DNA from: Thermodesulfovibrionia bacterium
Lineage (GTDB): Bacteria; Nitrospirota; Thermodesulfovibrionia; UBA6902
DNA length: 56,041 nt
Direction: 5' to 3'
NCBI GenBank assembly: GCA_945786855.1
Contig: CALZGI010000309.1
Coordinates: 1-56,041 of the forward strand
Below the pieces are notes generated by a model. That model was not told the origin of the DNA. It made no database searches and saw only the letters and a list, made by a program, of their open reading frames with translations. The position numbers were made by a program, and so were the translations under genes. Shown here piece after piece: positions 35,410-43,700 of this stretch (the stretch's first letter is position 1; every line of letters begins with the position of its first letter).

Positions 35410-36147
35410 TTACCTTTTAACCGGGTCGTGCAGACACGCTCCTATACCTCCATCAACATTTACTGAAGCCCCTGTCATAAAACTGGCTTCCGGACTGGCC
35501 AGGAAGAAAACAGCCCGGGCTACCTCATCCTGACTGGCAATTCGTTCCAATGGATGATAGGACCCCAATTCCTTCAGTCCGTCTGGATTATCTTTAAATC
35601 CATCGAGCAGCATCGGTGTATCCGTGGCTGCCGGGAGTACTGCATTCACCCGAACATCGGGCGCAAGTTCCAGCGCGAGCGCTCGAGTCAGCGAAAGGAG
35701 AGCTCCCTTGCTTGTGGAATAAGCGGTAAATTCCCTTTTTGTAAGCTCCGCGTGGATACTCGAAACATTCACAACACTTCCTCTTGCCGCACGCAGCATA
35801 GGCAAAAACATCTGTGTCAGCCAGAATGGAGCAAGCAGGTTCGTGTCAAGCGTCACGTCCCAGTCTGCCGTTGTAAGATTCTCGACCGATTTAACAATCT
35901 GGACAGCTGCATTATTTACGAGGACATCCAGCCTTCCATCAGCAAAACTTTTCGCTTTTTCATAGAATTCTTTGCATTCTGAATCCCCGTTCCGCAGTCT
36001 GCTTACATCAAACTGAATTACTTCATAATCAAGACCAGAGGCTGCCCTGCTGTCTACACCGATAACCTTGTACCCTTTCCTCTCTAAAAGCTCGCAGACC
36101 GCCTTGCCAATTCCTCCTGCAGCTCCTGTTACGAGTGCTGATTTCAT
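35410..36147 (-). CDS. SDR-family oxidoreductase (PtmA-like)
   Basis: A 245-residue short-chain dehydrogenase/reductase: dinucleotide motif TGAAGGIGKAV near the N-terminus, NNAA, the catalytic Ser in VVNVSSIHAE, the catalytic YSTSK and the C-terminal TGASVNVDGG. It acts on a sugar or hydroxy-acid substrate with NAD(P)H. Adjacent acylneuraminate cytidylyltransferase, hydroxyacid dehydrogenase and cyclase genes recall the Campylobacter flagellin-modification pair ptmA (SDR) and ptmB (CMP-sugar synthetase), so a role in an activated acidic sugar pathway is likely but not proven. Good ribosome binding site AGAGGAAG. Confidence 0.92.
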   Translation of the reverse strand: MKSALVTGAAGGIGKAVCELLERKGYKVIGVDSRAASGLDYEVIQFDVSRLRNGDSECKEFYEKAKSFADGRLDVLVNNAAVQIVKSVENLTTADWDVTLDTNLLAPFWLTQMFLPMLRAARGSVVNVSSIHAELTKREFTAYSTSKGALLSLTRALALELAPDVRVNAVLPAATDTPMLLDGFKDNPDGLKELGSYHPLERIASQDEVARAVFFLASPEASFMTGASVNVDGGIGACLHDPVKR

Positions 36148-36159
36148 ATTATCTTCCTC

Positions 36160-37116
36160 TTAACCTGCTACTGAAACCGGTTCTTTATTCAGCTCTGCCA
36201 GTAAGTTCGATATTGTTGACTCATGAATTCTCATCCAGTGCTCCTCACTGCTGTTCGCGTTATGAGGAGAGAGGAGTACATTGGACATTGAGCGCAATGG
36301 GCTGTCAAGGGGGAGCGGCTCATCTTCAAAGACATCAAGGGCCGCACCGGCTATTAATTTATTTTGCAGGGCCTTAATAACAGCAGGTTCATCGACAAGC
36401 GGCCCTCTCGCAGCATTTATAAAGTAAGCCGTCCGTTTCATGAGTGAAAATTCAGATCTTCCCATGATGTGATAGCTTGAGGGATTAAGGTCACAGTTCA
36501 GGCTGACAAAATCACTCGCGCGCAGCAGGTCCTCTTTGTCCACCATTTGGATACCTGACTCATCAATAAACTCAGAAGGCATTTCCTCAATGTCATTCCC
36601 GAGTAATCGCATTTGAAATGCCTTTGCACGCTCTATAACCGCTTTCCCTGTATTCCCTGTACCGATGACTCCCAGTGTACGATTAGAAAGTGAAAAACAG
36701 TTCAGCTTTTCCCACTCACCGTCCTTCATTCTTTCATCTATCCACGGGATGCGCCTGGCAAATGCAAGCATATATCCGAGTACCTGGTCCGCCACCGGCT
36801 CATTAAAGGCCCCCGGTGTATTGCGGATGGCAATGCCGAGTTCTCTCGCTGTTATCTGATCGAATGAGTCTATGCCCGTGCCCCACTTCGAAAGCACTTT
36901 CAGTCTGGGAGCTGACCTTAAGACCTTTGATGTAAACTGGTCGTCGCCGGCAATTACTCCGTCAATATCGCCGATAACTTCCAGTAGCTCCTGTTCGGAA
37001 AGACGCTCTTTGACCGGGGGCACTATGACCTCAATATCGTTATCATTAAAAAAATGCATGTACTCCTTTATTACGGGCTGCATGTACGGGGCAGTTATAA
37101 GTACCTTAAATTTCAT
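36160..37116 (-). CDS. D-2-hydroxyacid dehydrogenase (PGDH-like)
   Basis: A 318-residue NAD-dependent D-isomer-specific 2-hydroxyacid dehydrogenase. It contains the Rossmann motif GVIGTGNTGKAVIERA, an acidic residue after the second strand (GNDIEE), the catalytic Arg in INAARGPLVDE, the Glu in FEDEPLP and the catalytic His in LLSPHNANSSEEHW. Length fits the family. It overlaps the cytidylyltransferase upstream by 11 bases. A place in serine synthesis is possible, but the tight operon with CMP-sugar and SDR genes suggests oxidation or reduction of an intermediate of the filament glycan. Confidence 0.92.
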   Translation of the reverse strand: MKFKVLITAPYMQPVIKEYMHFFNDNDIEVIVPPVKERLSEQELLEVIGDIDGVIAGDDQFTSKVLRSAPRLKVLSKWGTGIDSFDQITARELGIAIRNTPGAFNEPVADQVLGYMLAFARRIPWIDERMKDGEWEKLNCFSLSNRTLGVIGTGNTGKAVIERAKAFQMRLLGNDIEEMPSEFIDESGIQMVDKEDLLRASDFVSLNCDLNPSSYHIMGRSEFSLMKRTAYFINAARGPLVDEPAVIKALQNKLIAGAALDVFEDEPLPLDSPLRSMSNVLLSPHNANSSEEHWMRIHESTISNLLAELNKEPVSVAG

Positions 37117-37810
37117 TACTGAACACCTTCGCCTTTCTCGTTTTTTTATAAAGAAATTCCGCTAATAGAAAGTCCATTTCTTCATCAATATCTGCCGCTT
37201 CCTCACGGTCAATTTCAAACATTATGGGTTTTTGACCTATGCGGTTTCCACGCTCTTTGAGAATCTCTTTTGAAAAAATATATATCGTTGAGTTCTCCTC
37301 AAAAACAGGGGGCAAATCCTGTGTTCTTAACAATTCATCAGGATCATGATTGATGGGATTTCCCTGTTTGTCATAAAGGCGTGTCTGCAAACGGGTAACC
37401 CCGAAGAGTGAATCATGATCACCGGGCCTCAGAAAGGTCTCGATCGCCTTTGATATGGACTCTGTTGTAAGAAGCGGATTAGTGCTGTGTGTCTGCAGGT
37501 AGAAGTCAGCTTCTATTTCAGTTACATCGTAAAGCAGAATATTGTTCATGGGTTCAAATCCCGAACGCAGATGGGCAGGTCGTTCAATCAGCCTGACAGG
37601 GAAATTTCTTGGCGCGTCATCAAGGATAAAAGGACTGTCCGTGTCAATACATACTTCATCAATATGCGGACATTCAAGAAGGCTTCCGATTATGTGATGA
37701 TACAAAGGCCTGTCCCCAAGAAGACGATAATTCTTCCCCGGCACCCGTTCACTGTTATGTCTCATGGGAACCAGTGCAGCAATTCTTGGTTTTTTCACAT
37801 TTTTCATCAT
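37106..37810 (-). CDS. acylneuraminate cytidylyltransferase family protein (PtmB-like)
   Basis: A 234-residue CMP-sugar synthetase. The N-terminal nucleotide-binding motif is ALVPMRHNSERVPGKNYRLLGDRPLY, followed by VCIDTDSP and the QTHSTNPLLTTESI segment that corresponds to the cytidine-binding LQPTSPLR region of NeuA/PseF/LegF. The family activates sialic, legionaminic or pseudaminic acids, or Kdo-like acids, with CTP. No NeuB-type nonulosonate synthase is in the window, so the sugar is unknown. The ATG lies at 37810, directly abutting the cyclase stop at 37811. Confidence 0.9.
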   Translation of the reverse strand: MMKNVKKPRIAALVPMRHNSERVPGKNYRLLGDRPLYHHIIGSLLECPHIDEVCIDTDSPFILDDAPRNFPVRLIERPAHLRSGFEPMNNILLYDVTEIEADFYLQTHSTNPLLTTESISKAIETFLRPGDHDSLFGVTRLQTRLYDKQGNPINHDPDELLRTQDLPPVFEENSTIYIFSKEILKERGNRIGQKPIMFEIDREEAADIDEEMDFLLAEFLYKKTRKAKVFSNEI

Positions 37811-38479
37811 TTAATCACCGCAGCAGCACGCGCTCTTCGTTCTCAAAACCGCTCTCGCAGGCGCACCTTCAGCACCGACAAGTTTTATGGGAAGGCAGAT
37901 TAATTCATACATACCCGCATTAACCATCGATAGATTAAGCCCTTCAAGTATGACAACCCCTCCCCTTAAAAGCGTAATGTGATTGCGTGAGGCCGGTTCC
38001 CTGTATAATTCGACTGAAAGGTAGTCAACACCGAATAGCTTGATACCTCTCTCAACGATCCATTCAGCAGCATCCGAATTAAGGGCCGCAAAATCCTGTC
38101 TGAACATGTCTCCCCATTCTTCCCACAACCTTGAGTTCCCTGTCTTCATCAGAAGTCTTTCTGTTTCATCGGGTATTTCGAGGGTCTCAAGATCATCGGG
38201 TGTAATGATGTCGGCCTCCGGCAAATACGCGACATACGCATTCCCTACCAATATATCCAGAGGAATCTGACTTACACTCTCTCCGTCGGGCAGAAAATGA
38301 AGAGACGTCTCGATATGAGTACCTGTATGCACATCGCATGTGAGCCTGGATACATTCACGTCATTTCCGTTTTCAAAACAGGAAAGCCGTTCCACCTTCA
38401 TCCCTTCACTTCCCGGCCAGGTAGGCAGTGCTGAATCCAGAGGTACCGATATATCAATGAGGTTGTTCGATTTTTTCAT
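37811..38479 (-). CDS. cyclase/kynurenine formamidase family hydrolase
   Basis: A 222-residue protein of the metal-dependent cyclase family (PF04199 type). The metal motif is H51-T-G-T-H55-I-E57-T-S-L-H61, a variant of HxGTHxDxPxH in which Asp is replaced by Glu and Pro by Ser. DISVPLDSALPTWPG is the typical N-terminal segment. Family members hydrolyse formamides or cyclic amides/lactones. It precedes the cytidylyltransferase, hydroxyacid dehydrogenase and SDR genes without a gap, so it may process an N-acylated or lactone intermediate of the sugar acid; this is inference. The C-terminus ends CCCGD. Confidence 0.88.
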   Translation of the reverse strand: MKKSNNLIDISVPLDSALPTWPGSEGMKVERLSCFENGNDVNVSRLTCDVHTGTHIETSLHFLPDGESVSQIPLDILVGNAYVAYLPEADIITPDDLETLEIPDETERLLMKTGNSRLWEEWGDMFRQDFAALNSDAAEWIVERGIKLFGVDYLSVELYREPASRNHITLLRGGVVILEGLNLSMVNAGMYELICLPIKLVGAEGAPARAVLRTKSACCCGD

Positions 38480-39443
38480 TTTTCTCTATTTTCATGTAAT
38501 CAATATAGTCATTATCAGACGTATCCGGTTTATTGCCATTGTCCGCTGGCCTGGACAGTCCGTTGGGATAATAGAACCTTTGCCTGAGCGCGGAGCTGAC
38601 AGGGTCCCTCTGCGCATACCCTCTGTATGTTCCCCAGAACTGCATTAATCTGAACAGGGGAATGCTCAATAGATTGCCGAACAGTTTCCCCTTACGGAAT
38701 GCATGTGCATAGTCGTTCAATGTATTGATAAACCAGAGCCACAAAAAATCCTTCATCCGAAATTTCTGTTCGGGGAAAAGCTGACAGAATACAATTGACT
38801 CACGGTAGTAGCGATTAAGCGTTCCCATATATCTTTCGTTATGGACATGAATTACTTCTGCTTCTGCCGCATATGCTAAATAGTATCCCTTGCCAATCAG
38901 ACGCTTTGCCCAGTCGATATCTTCAAGTCCCGTTAATCCCTCATCATAGGGAACAATCTTCCACAAATCTCTTGGAATCGCCGCATTGGCGTTATTGCAA
39001 AAGGGTGTCCGCTGAACGGACAATGAATGCTCGGGGAACCACTTTGAAAATATTTGATGCTCAGAAAATTTATTCATTTCATTTCCACGCTGTTTTCCAT
39101 ATGTGAGAGCGACTTTAGGATCATTGAACGGCGCAATCAGTGTCTCCAGCCAGCGGCGGTGAGTCGGATATACATGGGCGCTGGCAAATACTATGATGTT
39201 CCCATTGGCCGCTTTACATCCCACATTCAGTGCGTGACCGAATGAAAATTCCTGCGCACTTATTGTCCTGATGATAACGGGAAAGCAGGAAGCTATTGAC
39301 AGAGTCCTGTCTGTGGAACCGGAATCAACGATTATCACTTCAATGTCGTTCAGGGTCTGTTCATAAATACCTGTAAGCAGACGTCCTATGTGCTCCTGCT
39401 CATTGCAGCAGCGAATAATGACTGATACAGACGGTTTAGACAT
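38454..39443 (-). CDS. GT2 family glycosyltransferase
   Basis: About 329 residues. The GT-A domain shows VSVIIRCCNEQEHIGRLL, VIIVDSGSTDRTL and the acceptor-side LEDIDWAKRLIGKGY; the usual DXD position is occupied by FASAHVYP, as in rhamnosyltransferase-like members. The frame continues to 39479, but the ATG at 39443 has AGGAG nine bases upstream and overlaps the merR stop by 8 bases. The C-terminal part is basic and aromatic, as in polysaccharide-associated GT2 enzymes. It is the second gene of the merR-led operon. Confidence 0.9.
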   Translation of the reverse strand: MSKPSVSVIIRCCNEQEHIGRLLTGIYEQTLNDIEVIIVDSGSTDRTLSIASCFPVIIRTISAQEFSFGHALNVGCKAANGNIIVFASAHVYPTHRRWLETLIAPFNDPKVALTYGKQRGNEMNKFSEHQIFSKWFPEHSLSVQRTPFCNNANAAIPRDLWKIVPYDEGLTGLEDIDWAKRLIGKGYYLAYAAEAEVIHVHNERYMGTLNRYYRESIVFCQLFPEQKFRMKDFLWLWFINTLNDYAHAFRKGKLFGNLLSIPLFRLMQFWGTYRGYAQRDPVSSALRQRFYYPNGLSRPADNGNKPDTSDNDYIDYMKIEKNEKIEQPH

Positions 39444-39705
39444 GTGCCTGTGCTCCTGCACCAAGTTCATACCCTTCATGCTTCCTTATTTCCTTCAATG
39501 CACCTGCTATCGTATACTTCTCCTGATAGCGCAGATATTTTATTTTCTCTATGATTCTGATATCCCTGAGGCAGTATCGTCTCTGACCTCCCGGTGTCTT
39601 GCCGGGTTTGAGATAATTCTTAAAGTCTTTTTCCCAGAACCTTATCGTATGGACCGGAACACCGGTTACTTTACTTACATCGTTTATCGTAAATACTAAT
39701 TTCAT
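39436..39705 (-). CDS. short MerR-family DNA-binding protein
   Basis: About 89 residues consisting of little more than a MerR winged helix: FTINDVSKVTGVPVHTIRFWEKDF and the wing PGGQRRYCLRDI. The effector-binding coiled coil and ligand domain of full MerR proteins are missing. The ATG at 39705 is chosen because the upstream TTG (39738) gives a non-homologous extension; neither has a good ribosome binding site. It is the first gene after a sigma-54 promoter and is followed, overlapping, by glycosyltransferase genes, so it probably regulates this operon, possibly through the inverted repeats in its own leader. Confidence 0.85.
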   Translation of the reverse strand: MKLVFTINDVSKVTGVPVHTIRFWEKDFKNYLKPGKTPGGQRRYCLRDIRIIEKIKYLRYQEKYTIAGALKEIRKHEGYELGAGAQAHV

Positions 39706-39730
39706 CGAAATGGTTAGTACTTTCTCTTGC

Positions 39731-39768
39731 CTTTGCAAAGAGTTTAAAAAAATTTAAAGTTTACTTTA
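39731..39768. promoter_or_regulatory. inverted repeats in merR leader (possible operator)
   Basis: Two symmetric elements sit between the sigma-54 site and the merR start: CTTTGCAAAG, a perfect 10-bp palindrome (39731-39740), and TAAAGT-TT-ACTTTA (39755-39768). The second is at the expected transcription start, a position where a bound protein would block RpoN polymerase. MerR self-regulation is a reasonable but unproven explanation. Confidence 0.45.
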
Positions 39769-39776
39769 GGTTTCAA

Positions 39777-39792
39777 AGCAATATCTGTGCCA
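39777..39792 (-). promoter_or_regulatory. sigma-54 (RpoN) promoter, merR/glycosylation operon
   Basis: On the minus strand TGGCACAGATATTGCT matches the consensus TGGCAC-N5-TTGC[A/T] completely, with correct GG-GC spacing. The expected start is near 39766, about 60 bases before the merR ATG. It would drive a unit that continues through the GT2, cyclase, CMP-sugar, sulfotransferase and large glycosyltransferase genes. Confidence 0.85.
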
Positions 39793-40118
39793 TATAAATT
39801 TCTTGTACGGGCCTTTTCTGCATCAGAGATAGATGATCTATGAACACAGACGTAACGGCACTATCTAATTCGCTCTGCCTTGAGCAGTATGGACATTATC
39901 ATGTCTTATTTATCACGCTTATATAGTTACTTACAGAGTTTAATTCATAATTTACATCAGCCCTCAACAATGATGAATAGTATTCCTGAGACGGAAATGA
40001 CTGGAATGATCAGAACGGGGGGAGGCCCCACCTGTTGGACTCTCCCCCGCATGAAATCGTCAATGGGATGGTGATCGTCAATATTTTGATGGAGAACGAA
40101 GTCTCCATTCACTCTAAT
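39793..40118. other. intergenic region with stem-loops downstream of fliS1
   Basis: About 330 bases without a gene. Two stem-loops lie after the minus-strand fliS gene: ATGGAGA/TCTCCAT (40089-40108) and a G/C-rich stem CGGGGGGAG...CTCCCCCG (40016-40049). One or both may terminate fliS1 transcription, although no clean T-run follows on the minus strand. Confidence 0.45.
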
Positions 40119-40487
40119 CTATACTTTTCCTGCTTCCTGCATCTCCTGCCAGGAACTGCGGATGATATCAATGACCTTCTCTGCATCACTGAGTGCGTCA
40201 CGATTGTTCTGCAGGTCTGCCTTTGCAAGACTGTCAAGAACAAAATCGTAAAGGCTCCTGAGATTTACGGCAATTTCTCCGGTGTCCATATTGAGAGAGC
40301 CCGACAGTTCTTTTACAATATCCGTTGCCTTTTTGATATATAAAGACCTGCCGGAAGAATCGCCTATGTCCAGCTTTTCTTTTGCTTTACCGATAAAGTT
40401 GATTGCACCGTCATAGAGCATTGAAACGATCTGCACTCCATCGGTTCCCCTCTGCTCCGCCTGTGGTTTCAGTGCTGTTCCTCCCAT
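40119..40487 (-). CDS. fliS: flagellar export chaperone FliS (first copy)
   Basis: A 122-residue helical protein with the FliS hallmark VQIVSMLYDGAINFIGKAKEKL and a second conserved block LSGSLNMDTGEIAVNLRSLYDFVLDSLAKADLQNN. FliS binds the C-terminus of flagellin in the cytoplasm and prevents premature polymerisation. The frame is open to 40577, but GAAGGAGG before the ATG at 40487 fixes the start. A second fliS lies at 46566-46958; the two flank the 1798-residue glycosyltransferase gene. This copy has its own sigma-54-like promoter. Confidence 0.93.
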   Translation of the reverse strand: MGGTALKPQAEQRGTDGVQIVSMLYDGAINFIGKAKEKLDIGDSSGRSLYIKKATDIVKELSGSLNMDTGEIAVNLRSLYDFVLDSLAKADLQNNRDALSDAEKVIDIIRSSWQEMQEAGKV

Positions 40488-40546
40488 GGTTCCCTCCTTC
40501 TCTTTTCTTTCATAGATTGACGAAATGTTTTTTCTATTTTTTAAAA

Positions 40547-40562
40547 AGCAATATTTGTGCCC
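40547..40562 (-). promoter_or_regulatory. sigma-54 (RpoN) promoter of fliS1
   Basis: On the minus strand GGGCACAAATATTGCT matches the RpoN consensus at all positions except the first base, and keeps the GG and GC doublets at the right distance. Transcription would start near 40535, about 48 bases before the fliS ATG. The rest of the 270-base gap to the large gene (40488-40759) shows no gene. Confidence 0.75.
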
Positions 40563-40759
40563 GATTTGCATGCACATGTGCTTTAAGCAGGCCCACTCCT
40601 GAAGTGGCCATAATTGAAGGGGTTCTCCTTTATTTCGAACGGAAGATGACCCGTCTGCGGCTTTTCCTGAATTTCATATATTCCCGGAAAGGTCTTCCTG
40701 CTGCGGAAATATTTTCCTGTCTTCTTTCGTATATTGAGGCAGGATAAACCTGTAAAGGT

Positions 40760-43700
40760 TCAGACTTTTACTTGCTTTCTTGCTGCCTCTATCTCCTTCA
40801 CTAGAGAAACTGCCCGTCTGTGTTCTCGGTCAAAAATAAAAATCTTCGCCAATTCATCTTCCGCCCGATCAATCTTTCCCGTATCTATAAGTGTCTGCGC
40901 CAGTGACGCAAGCGCATCAAGGTTAGCCGGATGATAGAGCAGGTATTCTCTTATATAGTTCTCTACAGCATCATGTCGTTTCAGTTCCCTTCCGGTCTGG
41001 ACAATTGAGTCAAGTACATTCTTCCTATCAGGGTCTTCTTCAAAGGTCCTGCAGAGAACCTCAAAACCATCTACTCTGCTCCCCTCTTTCCATAACTGCA
41101 TTCCCTTCATAAAATCTTCATTCAATCTCTCTTCCTCAGTTTTCTTATTCAGAACCTTTTCGAATATTAATCTGATTCTTTCTGCCGTCCTTTGAGAATC
41201 AAACATCTTCTTTGCTCTTGACAATGCCCTGGCCCCGAGTTCTGCTCTGAGTGCATGATCCAGAATCAGTTTCTTTATGGCCCCATACAGAGACAGATGA
41301 TCATTCGGTTGAATTAATATCCCATCATCTCCCACTACTTCAGGGATGGACCCTGAACGAGTTGAAATAACAGGTTTCCCGCAGGCCATGCTTTCTATGA
41401 GCACCATTCCGAACTGCTCCTGCCAATCTCTGGTAGATATACTTGGGAGGACAAATATGTCGGAAAGATTATGCAATCTGTGCATATAATGATAAGGATA
41501 TTCCTCCAGTAAAGTAACATGGCTGCCAATCCCCAGATCTGTTATCCTTTTATGAACACCGTCTAATTCGGGGCCTTTCCCAATAATGAGAAATCGTACA
41601 AAACGTTCTTTTATAGAGTCATCCCGAATAACTCCTGTCGCCGCGTGTATCAGGTCATAAATCCCCTTCTCCCACACCATCCTTCCGATAAAGAGCACCA
41701 CTATTTCGTCATTACCAATTCCGATTTTTTCTCTGTCTCTTTCAATATTCTTCTTATCAGGCTTAAAGACATTCAGATCCACACCCATTGGAACTACATC
41801 AATCCGTGCTTCAGAAACACCCTCAAGCATGAGTGCCTCTTTTGCACGCTGAGTAACAGCAATGAAATGGTCAGCTCCATGTCGGACCGTTTTCTTTATA
41901 CGGTGAACCTCTTCATACTGATCATAGTTAAATGGAATATTTTCCCATTCAAGACATACAACCTTGCATCCGTATTTCTGTTTTGCCTGAACGGCCTGTT
42001 CCGAAAACCTGTATGTAATATCAGCAGAATATATTAGATCCTTGTCGGAAAGATGATCTTCAAGTCCTTTCATATCCAGAAGCAGACCCTGTGATTCACA
42101 GGGGAGTTTCACCACAGGAAACTGAATGTGGCTTAGATCGAAAACATGCGGTTCTGTTGTATAGGCAGTGATAGAATACATGTCACGAAGAGGTTCATAG
42201 TTCTGCATTTCCCATTTATTGATATTTGCTCCTCTTACGATAGCGAGTTTCTTCTTATTCATCTCTCCTGATTTCATTTCAGGCAATATTTCTTCATTTT
42301 CAGGTCTTCTCTTGTACTCATACTTCTTCCCCTCTTCACTGATGCATTTATCCTGCTGCTCTGAACAATTAATCAGGGCACGATTATCAGGAAGGTACTC
42401 TATTCTGAATCCGTCCTCATGCACTTTCGTTTCCTCATCAGGTTCAATTTTCCCCTTCCACTTACTTAAAAAGTGAAGTGTATTTCGTTCACCGTGATCA
42501 AGCCTTCCCTCGGTACTTTCTTCATAATGGAGAAGAGTGCTTTCGGGGTTATACATAATCTTCAGTCCTTTTTCTCTGACTCTCAGACAAAAGTCAACAT
42601 CTTCATATCCGTTCAAAAATCCCTCATCAAACATGTCCAGTGCCAGGAAAACATTTCTTTTTACAAGCATGCAGGCCGCAGTTACTGCATTGAACTCCCT
42701 GAGGTAGTTGACTGCAGGATGCTCCCTTTCAATACCCTTGTATATATGGGATATGCTCAATCCTGATTCACGACAACCGAATACTACACCAGCGTGCTGC
42801 ACCCTATCATCCGGGTAGAGCAGTTTACTTCCCACAACTGCTACGTCCGGATTCCCGTCGGCAACGCTCACCATGCTATCCAGCCAGCCCGGTTCAGGAA
42901 CGGTGTCATTATTCAGAAAGACCAGAAATTCACCCTCTGCAGCCATAGCCCCCTGATTGCAGGACCGGGCAAAGCCAAGGTTCTCTCCGTTCGTGATAAT
43001 CTTTACATTTCCTTCAAGGCATTTCAGAAACTCACCTGTTCCGTCCGTTGAGGCATTATCAATAATAATCACTTCGTAGGGTTCATATGCTGTATTCAAT
43101 GAGAGAGCTTCGAGACACTGTTTCGTATATTCAAGGTTATTCATGACAGGAATGATGATTGATGCCATACCCTTAATGTCGTGTCCTGCTGACTTTTCAT
43201 TCATCGTTGCTCTTTTATTATTCTTTGTATCGCTCTGTACAATCATTTCTGAGCGGAGTGAATTGAGTGTGTCCAGCACTTCACAGTTATCAGTGCTGGC
43301 CTTTTCAACAGCCGTCAGAATCTTTTCCGCATCTGCATATTGTTTATCTTCAATCAGCCTGGCGGTCATATCAATAAAACTGTCAGAGTAACTGGGATCA
43401 AACATGATGGTACGCGTTACCCACTCTCCCGGGATATCACTCCTGCCCTCCAGGGAATAAAGGTCACATAATACTGCGTAGAACACTTCAATATCCGGGT
43501 ATTGTTTTGCAAGCTCAGCATACTCATCTATTGCCTGTAAGAATTTAGATTCTGATATGAATGTAGCTGCCAGTTTGATTCTGTTATTCAAATCATTTCC
43601 CTTGTCGGGAGAATTATGAGATATCATTTCCAGGTTATACATCATATATGCACGCTTCTGAGCATCCAGCACATGGGGTTTGTCTTTTGCGTAATCTCGA

